Assembly (NCBI RefSeq): GCF_000701465.1
Contig: NZ_JNIY01000003.1
Coordinates: forward strand, 744,001-808,000
Source: Paraoerskovia marina DSM 21750
GTDB taxonomy: Bacteria; Actinomycetota; Actinomycetes; Actinomycetales; Cellulomonadaceae
Direction of reading: 5' to 3'
Length of the DNA stretch: 64,000 nucleotides
Part shown: positions 55,803-64,000 of the stretch, piece by piece
Numbering within the stretch: the first letter of the stretch is position 1
Layout of the letters: every line of letters begins with the position of its first letter
Made by a program: the position numbers and the translations under genes
Notes under the pieces: generated by a model
Databases searched by the model: none
Told to the model about the DNA's origin: nothing
Seen by the model: the letters and a program-made list of their open reading frames with translations, nothing else

Positions 55803-57713
55803 GTGTCCGCACCGACGCAAGCCCGCCCGACCTCCGGCGTGCGCGCCGACGGCCCGCGTCGCGACGGGCCTGCCCGGGGGCGGATCCGCGGACTCGACGG
55901 CCTGCGCGCCTTCGCCGTCGTGGCCGTCGTCGGCTATCACGTCACGCCCGCGGCCCTTCCGGGCGGGTTCCTCGGCGTCGACATGTTCTTCGTGGTCAGC
56001 GGATTCCTCATCACCGCGCTGCTCCTGCGGGACCTGCGGCGGGACGGGCGTCTGGACCTCCTCCGCTTCTGGCGTCGCCGCGCCCGCCGCCTGCTGCCGG
56101 CCCTCACGCTCGTCGTCGTCGTGTCCGTGCTCGCGGCCCGCGTCGTCGAGCCGGACTTCCTCGTCGGGATCCGCCGTCAGGTCTTCGGCGCGGCGACGTT
56201 CACGAGCAACTGGGTGGAGATCGCCGCGGGGTCTAGCTACTTCGACCAGAGCGCCCCCGTCCTCTTCCAGACCTTCTGGTCGCTCGCGATCGAGGAGCAG
56301 TTCTATCTCCTCTGGCCCGTCGTGCTGGCCGCCCTGGTGGCGCTCGTGCCGACCATGCGCGCGCGGGCCGCGGTCGCCCTCGTCGGGGCCGCGCTCTCGG
56401 CCCTGCTGATGGCCGCGCTGGTGGTCCCCGGCGGCGACCCGACCCGCGTCTACTACGGCACCGACACGCACGTCTTCGGCCTGCTCCTCGGCTGCGCGGC
56501 GGCGTTCTGGTGGGTCACGCACCCGCGACTCCTCGACGGCGGCGGTCTGCCCGGGACCGTGGGGCGGCACCTGCGGACGTGGGCGCCCGTCGTCGCGGCC
56601 CTCGGGCTCGCGGTCCTCGTCCTGACCCTGCACAGCGGCGCGACGTTCACCTACCGGGGCGGCATCGTCCTCGGGTCCCTCTGCGCGGTGGTGCTCGTCG
56701 CCGCCTGCGCGGACGCGACCGCTGCCGGCGAGACCCCGTTCGTCCGCCTGCTCGACGCCCGCGGGCTGCGGTGGGTGGGTGAGCGGTCGTACGGGCTCTA
56801 CCTCTGGCACTGGCCCGTGATCCTGCTCGTGGACGACCTCGTCGGTGCCCAGCCGGGGACCGTCGTCTGGTGGCGGGGCACGGCAGTCGCGCTGGGACTC
56901 ACGGTGGCGCTCGCGGCCGCGTCCTACCGGTGGGTCGAGACCCCGGTGCGTCGCGACGGGTTCCGTGCGACCTGGCTGCGCCTGCGCGGCAGCCTCGGAC
57001 GTCGCGGCGACTCCGTCACCCCTGCGCTGCTCGCCCGGCGGACGACGGCGGGTGTCGCCGCCACGTTGCTGGTCGCGTCGGGCGTCGTGATCGCGACGGC
57101 GCCGGCCGTCTCCGAGGCGCAGCTCGCGGTCGAGCGCGGTGCGGCGGCCGTGGCCGCGGCCGCCGACGTCGAGGCCGACCCGCCGGTGTCGGACGAGCTC
57201 CTCGTCGACGGTGTCGTCGACGGCACCCAGGTCTCCGCGTTCGGCGACTCCGTGCTCTCCGGGGCGGCCCCGGCCGTCCTCGAGCGCTTCCCCGGGATCG
57301 CGATCGACGCCGAACCGATCCGCAAGTGGCTCGACGCTCCGGCGCTCCTCCGCGAGGCGGCCGACGCCGGCGAGCTCCGGGACGTCGTCGTGCTCAACTT
57401 CGGGACCAACGGAGGGTTCCAGTTCGACGGGTCGACGGAGGCGCTCGACGAGTCCCTGGCGACGATCGGACCGGACCGGACGGTCGTCCTGGTCAACTCC
57501 GTCGGGGTGAGCTACTGGGTCCCCGAGGCCAACGACGCGCTCGCCGCCCTGGCCGAGTCACGCCCCAACGTGGTGGTGGCCGACTGGAACGCTGCGGTGC
57601 GTGCCGAGCCAGGGCTGCTGCACGCAGACAGGACGCACCCGAACCTGGAGGGGATCGACGTCTACGCAGACGTGCTCGACGACGCGATCCGCGGGCTCGC
57701 GAGCGACGGCTGA
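55803..57713 (+). CDS. OatA-like membrane acyltransferase with SGNH domain
   Basis: This encodes 636 aa from GTG 55803, supported by GGAGG 6 nt upstream; the frame is open to 55734 but lacks such a site. An acyltransferase-3 domain with about ten helices (GLDGLRAFAVVAVVGYHV, VDMFFVVSGFLITALLL, FWSLAIEEQFYLLWPVVL) spans residues ~35-430. An extracytoplasmic SGNH domain (QVSAFGDSVLSGA with the serine, FGTNGG, and a DRTHPN block) ends the protein. It likely O-acetylates peptidoglycan or another surface glycan. Substrate uncertain. Confidence 0.9.
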   Translation: MSAPTQARPTSGVRADGPRRDGPARGRIRGLDGLRAFAVVAVVGYHVTPAALPGGFLGVDMFFVVSGFLITALLLRDLRRDGRLDLLRFWRRRARRLLPALTLVVVVSVLAARVVEPDFLVGIRRQVFGAATFTSNWVEIAAGSSYFDQSAPVLFQTFWSLAIEEQFYLLWPVVLAALVALVPTMRARAAVALVGAALSALLMAALVVPGGDPTRVYYGTDTHVFGLLLGCAAAFWWVTHPRLLDGGGLPGTVGRHLRTWAPVVAALGLAVLVLTLHSGATFTYRGGIVLGSLCAVVLVAACADATAAGETPFVRLLDARGLRWVGERSYGLYLWHWPVILLVDDLVGAQPGTVVWWRGTAVALGLTVALAAASYRWVETPVRRDGFRATWLRLRGSLGRRGDSVTPALLARRTTAGVAATLLVASGVVIATAPAVSEAQLAVERGAAAVAAAADVEADPPVSDELLVDGVVDGTQVSAFGDSVLSGAAPAVLERFPGIAIDAEPIRKWLDAPALLREAADAGELRDVVVLNFGTNGGFQFDGSTEALDESLATIGPDRTVVLVNSVGVSYWVPEANDALAALAESRPNVVVADWNAAVRAEPGLLHADRTHPNLEGIDVYADVLDDAIRGLASDG

Positions 57714-57738
57714 CCAGGTCTGCGGCAGGCCTGCGCGC

Positions 57739-59103
57739 TCAGCTCTCGCGCGTGCCCGTCCGTCGGAGCGACGGGTCGTCGTCGACGCCCGGGAGGTCGG
57801 GACGCACGCCGGCCCGACGACGGTCCAGCCACACCTTGAGCATCACCCCGATCACCGCGCCGAGAATCGCGGTCACGGTGACGGCGGGCCCGGCGCTCGC
57901 CGTCAGGAGCACGGCCAGCATCGTCGACGTCAGCGGCATGCCGAGCGTCGCCGCCGCTCCGGCCGCGATCCCGCAGGCCACCAGGCCGGGCAGGGTCGCG
58001 CCGGGGACGAAGGACCCGAGGGCGCCGACGGCCATGCCGAGGTAGACCGCAGGAAAGATCGACCCGCCCCGGAACCCCGTCCCGAGGCTGATCGCGTAGC
58101 CCGCGGCCTTGGCGACCGCGATCACCACGAGGGCGAGCGCACTCGCGTCCGTCAGTGCGGCCATCGTGCTCTGACCCGAGAACAGGACGGTGTCGACGTC
58201 CTCGCCCGAGATCGCGCGAGCGACGACGGCGATCGCGGCGATCAGGAGGCCGCCGCCCAGGATCACGGGCAGGGGGTGACGGTCGGCCAGCGGGCGGAGG
58301 CTCTCTGCCGAGCGCGTCGCGACGATCACGAGTGCGCCTGCGGCCAGCGCGACCACGGCGCCGACGGCCAGGTCGGTCGGATCGACGGTGCCGTACGTGC
58401 CGAGGTCGCCGGCGTCCAGGGGGTGCGAGCTCATCCCGGGCCAGTCCGCGATCCCCACGTGCACCAGGTATCCGGTGCCGAGCGCGACCAGGACCGGGAG
58501 CAGCTGGGTCAGCGGCTGCGGAGACTTGCTGCCGGGCATCAGCAGGGCGGCCTCGAGGATCAGGAAGACGGTCACCAGCGGGTTGCCCATGACGACCCCG
58601 AGCGCGGCGGCGGCACCCGCGATCACGAGGATCTTCGCGCGGTCGGACCGCGCACGTGCCACGGCGACGAACCCGATGCTCGTGCCGATCGCCAGCAGCG
58701 GGGCCTCCGGCCCGACGACGGCGCCGCACACGAGCGTCGCGAAGGCGGCGAGGAGCGTGGACGGGAGCTGGCGCGGCGTGATGTCGAACGCGAGCCCGCC
58801 GAGCGGGTGGTGCCCGCCGTGCCCGTGCAGGTGCTTGGCGCCCCATACCGCGACCGCGCCGGTGCCCAGGACGAGAAAGACCCACCAGGCCGGGACCACG
58901 TCGGCGCCCCAGGACGAGGGGAGCGTGTCCCAGAGCAGCGCCTCCGTCTCGTGCACGAGAGAGGAGTACACCGTCGCGCCGACCGCCGAGAGGGCTCCGA
59001 CGAGCGCCGCCAGGCCGAGGACCACCCATGTCTCGCGGGCCCGCACCGCCGGAGGGGCGGAGGGGTCTGCAGGGCCTTGGCGTCGTCCGTCAGAGGTGCT
59101 CAC
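57739..59103 (-). CDS. ClC family chloride channel/transporter
   Basis: This encodes 454 aa; the start is GTG 59103, or GTG 59109 two codons upstream. It has about ten to twelve helices. The ion-pathway motif [10 protein letters not shown] keeps the gating glutamate, and [16 protein letters not shown] is the GxFxP motif. Whether it is a channel or a proton antiporter is not clear from the sequence. It is divergent from sucC. Confidence 0.88.
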   Translation of the reverse strand: MSTSDGRRQGPADPSAPPAVRARETWVVLGLAALVGALSAVGATVYSSLVHETEALLWDTLPSSWGADVVPAWWVFLVLGTGAVAVWGAKHLHGHGGHHPLGGLAFDITPRQLPSTLLAAFATLVCGAVVGPEAPLLAIGTSIGFVAVARARSDRAKILVIAGAAAALGVVMGNPLVTVFLILEAALLMPGSKSPQPLTQLLPVLVALGTGYLVHVGIADWPGMSSHPLDAGDLGTYGTVDPTDLAVGAVVALAAGALVIVATRSAESLRPLADRHPLPVILGGGLLIAAIAVVARAISGEDVDTVLFSGQSTMAALTDASALALVVIAVAKAAGYAISLGTGFRGGSIFPAVYLGMAVGALGSFVPGATLPGLVACGIAAGAAATLGMPLTSTMLAVLLTASAGPAVTVTAILGAVIGVMLKVWLDRRRAGVRPDLPGVDDDPSLRRTGTRES

Positions 59104-59241
59104 GGGCACGAGTGAAGCACGTCGGTACACCGGCGGCGCGTCGGCCCGGGCCCTCTGTGGCGCCCAACTGTGGCCGACAGAACACGGCAACCGTCCTCCC
59201 GGGGTTCGGCCGGGCCGGTCTGCGGGATACCCTGTACGAAG

Positions 59242-59261
59242 GTCTCTCGACGTCGAGAGAC
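59242..59261. promoter_or_regulatory. Perfect 20-bp palindrome upstream of sucC
   Basis: GTCTCTCGACGTCGAGAGAC, 10+10 without a loop, located 45 nt before sucC and just upstream of CATTAT. A candidate operator; no regulator is known from this window. Confidence 0.5.
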
Positions 59262-59306
59262 ATTATGAAGCCGGCAAGGGCTAGTCAACCGGAAGGACGC
59301 AGCAGG

Positions 59307-60473
59307 GTGGACCTGTTCGAATACCAGGCGCGCGACATCTTCGAGAAGCACGGCGTGCCCGTGCTGGGGGGCGTGGTTGCGACCACCCCCGAGGAAGCTC
59401 GTGCAGGCGCAGAGAAGCTCGGCGGCGGGACCGTGGTCGTCAAGGCCCAGGTCAAGGTCGGCGGGCGTGGCAAGGCGGGCGGCGTGAAGCTCGCCCACTC
59501 CGTGGACGAGGCGCAGGAGAAGGCGTCGGAGATCCTCGGGATGGACATCAAGGGCCACACGGTCCACCGGGTGATGATCGCCCAGGGCGCGAAGATCGCC
59601 GAGGAGTACTACTTCTCGGTCCTCCTCGACCGGGCGAACCGCACCTACCTCGCGATGGCGAGCGTCGAGGGCGGTGTCGAGATCGAGCAGCTGGCGGTCG
59701 AGCGCCCCGAGGCACTCGCACGCGTCGCCGTCGACCCGATCGTCGGTATCGACGCGGCGAAGGCCACGGAGATCGTCGAGGCCGCCGGGTTCGCGGCGGA
59801 CGTCAAGGACCAGGTCGCCGAGACGATCCAGAAGCTCTGGACCGTGTACTCGGAGGAGGACGCGACCCTCGTCGAGGTCAACCCGCTGGTCAAGACGGAG
59901 GACGGCCGGATCGTCGCGCTCGACGGCAAGGTCACGCTCGACGAGAACGCGGGCTTCCGCCACGCCGAGCACGCCGAGCTGGAGGACGCCTCGGCGACCG
60001 ACCCGCTCGAGGCGAAGGCCAAGGAGAACGACCTCAACTACGTCAAGCTCGACGGTGAGGTCGGCATCATCGGCAACGGCGCGGGTCTCGTCATGAGCAC
60101 CCTCGACGTCGTCGCCTACGCGGGCGAGGCCCACGGCGGCGTGAAGCCGGCGAACTTCCTCGACATCGGCGGTGGCGCCTCGGCCGCGGTGATGGCCGCA
60201 GGTCTCGACGTCATCCTCGGCGACGAGCAGGTCAAGAGCGTGTTCGTCAACGTCTTCGGCGGGATCACCGCGTGCGACGCCGTGGCGAACGGCATCGTGC
60301 AGGCGCTCGAGATCCTCGGCGACGAGGCCAACAAGCCGCTCGTCGTGCGCCTCGACGGCAACAACGTCGAGGAGGGTCGCCGCATCCTCGCGGAGGCGAA
60401 CCACCCCCTCGTCACGCTCGCCGAGACCATGGACGGTGGCGCCGACGCCGCTGCCGCCGCCGCGAACGCCTGA
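59307..60473 (+). CDS. sucC: Succinyl-CoA synthetase (ADP-forming) beta subunit
   Basis: This encodes 388 aa from GTG. The ATP-grasp domain begins [19 protein letters not shown], with [22 protein letters not shown] split as [14 protein letters not shown] and KAGGVKLA; the C-terminal CoA-ligase domain has [14 protein letters not shown] and [13 protein letters not shown]. It forms succinate from succinyl-CoA with ATP synthesis together with SucD. Ribosome site GGAAGGA lies upstream. Confidence 0.97.
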   Translation: MDLFEYQARDIFEKHGVPVLGGVVATTPEEARAGAEKLGGGTVVVKAQVKVGGRGKAGGVKLAHSVDEAQEKASEILGMDIKGHTVHRVMIAQGAKIAEEYYFSVLLDRANRTYLAMASVEGGVEIEQLAVERPEALARVAVDPIVGIDAAKATEIVEAAGFAADVKDQVAETIQKLWTVYSEEDATLVEVNPLVKTEDGRIVALDGKVTLDENAGFRHAEHAELEDASATDPLEAKAKENDLNYVKLDGEVGIIGNGAGLVMSTLDVVAYAGEAHGGVKPANFLDIGGGASAAVMAAGLDVILGDEQVKSVFVNVFGGITACDAVANGIVQALEILGDEANKPLVVRLDGNNVEEGRRILAEANHPLVTLAETMDGGADAAAAAANA

Positions 60474-60505
60474 GACCGGCCCGAGACGAGAGAGAACTAA
60501 GAGAC

Positions 60506-61381
60506 ATGGCAATCTTCATCAACGAGGACTCCAAGGTCATCGTTCAGGGCATGACCGGGTCCGAGGGGCAGAAGCACACCACGCGGATGCTGGCCTCGGG
60601 CACGAACGTGGTCGGCGGCGTGAACCCGCGCAAGGCCGGCACGTCGGTGACGTTCGAGCAGGGTGACGTCCCGGTGTTCGGGTCGGTGGCCGACGCCATC
60701 GCCACGACGGGCGCCAACGTGTCCGTGATCTTCGTGCCGCCGGCCTTCACCAAGGCCGCGGTCGTCGAGGCGATCGAGGCCGGCATGCCGCTGGTCGTCA
60801 TCATCACCGAGGGTGTCCCGGTCGCGGACTCCGCGGAGTTCTTCGCCCTGGCCCAGGCCAAGGGCGTGCGCCTGGTCGGGCCGAACTGCCCGGGCATCAT
60901 CAGCCCCGGGAAGTCGAACGTCGGCATCATCCCGGCCGACATCACCGGCCCCGGGAAGATCGGGCTCGTCTCGAAGTCCGGGACGCTGACCTACCAGATG
61001 ATGTACGAGCTGAAGGACTTCGGCTTCTCGACCGCCGTCGGTATCGGTGGCGACCCCGTCATCGGGACGACGCACATCGACGCGCTCGCAGCGTTCGAGG
61101 CCGACCCCGACACCGAGGCGATCGTCATGATCGGCGAGATCGGCGGCGACGCCGAGGAGCGCGCCGCGGCCTACATCAAGGAGAACGTGACGAAGCCGGT
61201 CGTCGGCTACGTCGCCGGGTTCACCGCCCCCGAGGGCAAGACGATGGGCCACGCCGGCGCGATCGTCTCCGGCTCCTCGGGTACGGCGCAGGCTAAGAAG
61301 GAGGCCCTCGAGGCCGCCGGGGTCAAGGTCGGCAAGACGCCGTCCGCGACGGCCGAGCTCATGCGCGAGATCCTCTCCTGA
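60506..61381 (+). CDS. sucD: Succinyl-CoA synthetase alpha subunit
   Basis: This encodes 291 aa from ATG 60506. It has the CoA-binding [19 protein letters not shown] (in parts), [11 protein letters not shown], the phospho-histidine site GHAGAIVSG and [14 protein letters not shown]. It pairs with SucC encoded 32 nt upstream. A terminator follows. Confidence 0.97.
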   Translation: MAIFINEDSKVIVQGMTGSEGQKHTTRMLASGTNVVGGVNPRKAGTSVTFEQGDVPVFGSVADAIATTGANVSVIFVPPAFTKAAVVEAIEAGMPLVVIITEGVPVADSAEFFALAQAKGVRLVGPNCPGIISPGKSNVGIIPADITGPGKIGLVSKSGTLTYQMMYELKDFGFSTAVGIGGDPVIGTTHIDALAAFEADPDTEAIVMIGEIGGDAEERAAAYIKENVTKPVVGYVAGFTAPEGKTMGHAGAIVSGSSGTAQAKKEALEAAGVKVGKTPSATAELMREILS

Positions 61382-61408
61382 CGCAACACTGACCGGCGTA
61401 GCCGGACT

Positions 61409-61452
61409 CACGACGGCGCCCGTCCCCCGTATAGGGGGCGGGCGCCGTCGTG
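61409..61452 (+). terminator. sucCD terminator
   Basis: A stem of about 19 pairs with one bulged T at 61423 (arms 61409-61428 and 61434-61452) and loop GTATA. Confidence 0.85.
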
Positions 61453-61522
61453 CGTCTGCGCCAGGATCCCGCGCTGAGGCTACCGGTCGGCATGTGTCCT
61501 GTTTCACTGAGGTTGCGGTCAG

Positions 61523-61532
61523 GTAACGTTTC
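61523..61532 (+). promoter_or_regulatory. Possible LacI-family operator
   Basis: GTAACGTTTC, a near-palindrome centred on CG as in LacI/GalR operators, 147 nt before the sugar-binding protein gene. One mismatch in the arms; weak evidence. The rest of 61453-61678 shows nothing else I can identify. Confidence 0.25.
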
Positions 61533-61678
61533 GCAGGAGTCTTTAGCAAACAGTCCTACCTATGGCACTCTGGGTACGCGCCGACAGTGATCTGCACCAC
61601 GTTCTGTCGGCGAGGTCGCGTCGTCAGGCGCGCCGTCCGGTCCTCGCCCGGACGCCACTGTGCTTGAAGGGGAACAAC

Positions 61679-62965
61679 GTGAAGCTCACCCGTACCGCCC
61701 GCCTGGGCGCACTGGCCGCGTCGGCCGCCCTGGTCCTCACCGCATGCAGCAGCAGCGACGACGGTGACGCCGCCGCCGACGGCGGTGGCGAGACCGGAGA
61801 CCTCAAGGTCTGGTTCATGGACGGCTCGGTGCCGGACGAGGCGCAGGATTGGCTCGTCGACGAGTTCGAGGCACAGAACGAGGGCTCGACCCTGACGATC
61901 GAGATCCAGCAGTGGGACGGCATCGTGGAGAAGATCCAGACCGCGATGGCCTCGGAGTCGCAGACCCCGGACATCGTCGAGGTCGGCAACACGCAGTCGC
62001 CCACCTACACCGCGGTCGGCGCGTTCACCGACGTCACGGACAAGGTCGACGCGTGGGGTGGTGACGACCTGATCCAGTCCTTCATCGACGTCGGCTCCGT
62101 CGACGACAAGGTCTACACCGTCCCGTTCTACGCCGGGTCGCGGATCTTCTACTACAACACGGAGACGTTCGAGAAGGCCGGCGTGGAGCCGCCGACGTCG
62201 CTCGACGACTTCACCGAGGTCGTCTCGACGCTCACCGAGGCGAACCCGGACGACGTCGAGGACTTCAAGGGCGCGTACATCGCCGGTGTCGACCAGCACA
62301 CCCTCGAGGCATGGCTCTACACCCACGGCGGGCAGTACGCGGTCCAGGAGGGCGACCAGTGGGTCGGCAACCTCTCGAGCGCCGAGTCCATGGAGGCGAT
62401 CGACCAGGTCGCCGAGCTCTACGAGGCCGGTGTGCTCGGTGCCGAGGACTCCGTCGACGCCGCCCAGGAGCCGTGGAACGACTTCAACGAGGGTCGTGTC
62501 GCGATGTTCTCGGGCCTGACCTGGTCGTTCCCGAACATCGCCGAGGACCTGCGTGAGAACGACAAGGTCGGCGTCTTCGCCGTCCCGGGCCTCGAGGACG
62601 GCTCGCTCGGCAAGACCTTCGCCGGCGGGTCGAACCTCGGAATCGCCGCCAAGAGCCAGAACAAGGACCTCGCCGCGAGCGTCATGGACCTGCTGTACTC
62701 CGACGACTTCCAGATCATGATGGCCCAGAACGGCTGGGTCCCGGGCAACACGACGTTCGCCGACGCCCAGGGCACGGCCGACAACGCAGCCCTGCTGGCC
62801 GAGGTCGCCGCCAACTCGCAGCTGACCCCGCCGGCCCAGTACTGGGCCCTGGTCGAGGGCGAGAACCTCGACAAGGACTTCTGGAAGGCAATCGCGCGGG
62901 GCGACGACCCCGCTGAGGTCGTCGAGAGCACGGACGCCCGCATGGAAGAGCTGCTGAACAAGTAG
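61679..62965 (+). CDS. Sugar ABC transporter substrate-binding lipoprotein
   Basis: This encodes 428 aa from GTG 61679 with ribosome site AAGGGGAAC; a longer frame to 61562 adds an implausible Arg-rich leader before the signal peptide. The signal peptide ends in the lipobox LVLTAC. The mature part is a MalE/family-1 extracellular solute-binding protein (LKVWFMDGSVP, PFYAGSRIFYYNTETFEKAG, AMFSGLTWSFP). It captures a sugar or oligosaccharide at the cell surface for the permease encoded next. The sugar is not known. Confidence 0.93.
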   Translation: MKLTRTARLGALAASAALVLTACSSSDDGDAAADGGGETGDLKVWFMDGSVPDEAQDWLVDEFEAQNEGSTLTIEIQQWDGIVEKIQTAMASESQTPDIVEVGNTQSPTYTAVGAFTDVTDKVDAWGGDDLIQSFIDVGSVDDKVYTVPFYAGSRIFYYNTETFEKAGVEPPTSLDDFTEVVSTLTEANPDDVEDFKGAYIAGVDQHTLEAWLYTHGGQYAVQEGDQWVGNLSSAESMEAIDQVAELYEAGVLGAEDSVDAAQEPWNDFNEGRVAMFSGLTWSFPNIAEDLRENDKVGVFAVPGLEDGSLGKTFAGGSNLGIAAKSQNKDLAASVMDLLYSDDFQIMMAQNGWVPGNTTFADAQGTADNAALLAEVAANSQLTPPAQYWALVEGENLDKDFWKAIARGDDPAEVVESTDARMEELLNK

Positions 62966-62973
62966 TCCCGCAC

Positions 62974-63005
62974 CGGCAGGCGGGGGCGAGAGCCCCCGCC
63001 TGCCG
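62974..63005 (+). terminator. Intercistronic hairpin between binding protein and permease
   Basis: A perfect 14-bp stem (62974-62987 with 62992-63005) closed by a GAGA tetraloop. As in many importer operons it may act as a partial terminator or protect the upstream mRNA, giving more binding protein than permease. Confidence 0.75.
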
Positions 63006-63024
63006 CCTCGTACTGGAGGTACCC

Positions 63025-63987
63025 GTGGCAGCTCCCGTCACCGACCCCGCCACCGAGAAGCGGTCCGCCCCGCCCGAGCCCCGGCGGCAGCGGTCCACGT
63101 CACCGTTGCCGTACCTGCTCCTGCTCGGTGCAGCGGTCGCGGTCCTTCTCGCTCTCGGCTACCCGCTCGTCCGCCAGGTCGTCCTCGCGTTCCAGGACTA
63201 CGGGCTCGAGCAGCAGTTCGGCGCCCCGGCCGAGTTCATCGGCTTCGAGAACTTCGCGACCGTGCTCAGCGACCCCTACACGTGGGAGGTCTTCGCGCGG
63301 TCGATCGTGTTCTGCCTGGTCACGGCCGGCGTCACGATCGTCATCGGGGTGTTCTTCGCCGTCGTGATGATGAGGATGTCCACCTGGGCCAGGATCTTCA
63401 TCCAGACGATCCTGCTCCTGGTCTGGTCGATCCCCATCGTCTCGTCGCTGACCGTCTGGCAGCTGCTCTTCGACACCCGGTTCGGTGTCGTCAACTGGAC
63501 GCTCGAGCGCATCCTGCCGCCCTGGCCGGACGACTACAACTGGCTCGGTCAGGCGACCGGCATGCTCACGATCGCCTCGATCATCATCATCTGGATGTCG
63601 GTGCCCCTCGTCGCGTTCATGGCGTACTCCGGACTGAGCCAGGTCCCCGAGGAGGTGCAGGAGGCCGCCGAGCTCGACGGTGCGGGCATCTGGACCCGCT
63701 TCTTCCGGATCACCGTCCCGATGATCGCCCCGGTGCTGTTCCTCATCGGCCTGCTGCAGATCATCTGGGACCTGCGCGTGTTCACCCAGATCAAGATCCT
63801 GCAGGACGCCGGCGCACCGCTGGACGAGACGGACGTGCTCGGCACGTACATCTTCCGGCTCGGGATCGGGCAGGGCGAGTTCGGCATGGCGTCGGCGACC
63901 GCGATGATCGTGCTCGTGCTCACCGTGCTCGTGACCCTCCCGTACGTGCACCAGCTGTTCAAGAGCGACAAGGAGATGTCGGCATGA
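63025..63987 (+). CDS. Sugar ABC transporter permease (MalF-like)
   Basis: This encodes 320 aa from GTG with ribosome site TGGAGG. Six hydrophobic helices are present and the EAA loop is EEVQEAAELDGAGIWTRFF, which contacts the ATPase. It is the first of two permeases of a CUT1 importer; the second begins at 63984. The sugar is unknown. Confidence 0.95.
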   Translation: MAAPVTDPATEKRSAPPEPRRQRSTSPLPYLLLLGAAVAVLLALGYPLVRQVVLAFQDYGLEQQFGAPAEFIGFENFATVLSDPYTWEVFARSIVFCLVTAGVTIVIGVFFAVVMMRMSTWARIFIQTILLLVWSIPIVSSLTVWQLLFDTRFGVVNWTLERILPPWPDDYNWLGQATGMLTIASIIIIWMSVPLVAFMAYSGLSQVPEEVQEAAELDGAGIWTRFFRITVPMIAPVLFLIGLLQIIWDLRVFTQIKILQDAGAPLDETDVLGTYIFRLGIGQGEFGMASATAMIVLVLTVLVTLPYVHQLFKSDKEMSA

Positions 63988-64000
63988 CCACGACGACGCA
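63984..64000 (+). CDS. Second ABC permease (MalG-like), start only
   Basis: ATG overlaps the preceding TGA (ATGA), giving MTTTT before the window ends. Identity is inferred only from operon convention. Confidence 0.5.

Overview
The window is high-GC, gene-dense DNA from an actinobacterium. The evidence is strong G/C bias at third codon positions, GTG and TTG starts, a WhiB-family regulator, a GuaB3 paralogue, a MerR regulator beside WhiB and guaB, and many start codons sitting 6-8 nt after a -10-like hexamer (leaderless mRNAs). Gene content and order (nnr-alr-tsaE-tsaB-rimI, tsaD, groES, whiB, guaB; xfp with pta-ackA) fit the order Micrococcales, perhaps a Cellulomonas/Sanguibacter/Oerskovia-like genus. 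That placement is inference from gene content only. I saw no rRNA, tRNA, CRISPR array, transposase, prophage or biosynthetic gene cluster.

Layout. 1-6717 (+): a tightly overlapping run with the end of NAD(P)HX repair protein, a small P-loop kinase, a pseudouridine synthase, alr, tsaE, tsaB, rimI and a rhodanese. 6718-10874: nitroreductase, tsaD, and a coupled GCS2-type ligase and THUMP-like methyltransferase. 10900-14839: CIRCE-controlled groES without groEL, WhiB3/WhiD-like regulator, MerR regulator, guaB. 14853-19072: an HTH-MurA fusion, a DEDDh exonuclease, a DJ-1 family protein and GuaB3. 19108-26860: a succinate-semialdehyde-type dehydrogenase, then phosphoketolase and pta-ackA, which together convert sugar phosphates to acetyl-phosphate, acetyl-CoA or acetate. 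27012-33174: SURF1, a membrane-anchored phospholipase C-like protein, a heterodimeric ABC exporter with complementary degenerate motifs, and DUF3817. 33171-38286: an E1-like/rhodanese protein carrying a four-copy in-frame repeat, a small lower-GC island, the riboswitch-controlled thiO-thiS-thiG operon and divergent thiE. 38334-41092: guaA and a glycosyltransferase.

41204-46267 is the most unusual block: two paralogous small membrane proteins flank a LiaFSR-like module (PspC/LiaF-like protein, PspC-kinase, LuxR-type regulator). Both paralogues carry a TGTGA-N6-KCACA box exactly 21 nt before the start codon, and a similar box lies between xfp and surf1. 46336-50359 (-) is a sulfite reductase-cysH-cysG operon preceded by a 29-codon cysteine-rich leader ORF (50270-50359), a strong candidate for a cysteine-responsive attenuator. 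50512-57713 holds small membrane proteins, an HdeD/DUF389 protein, pcrA and an OatA-like acyltransferase. 57739-64000 holds a ClC channel, sucCD, and the start of a sugar ABC importer that runs off the window.
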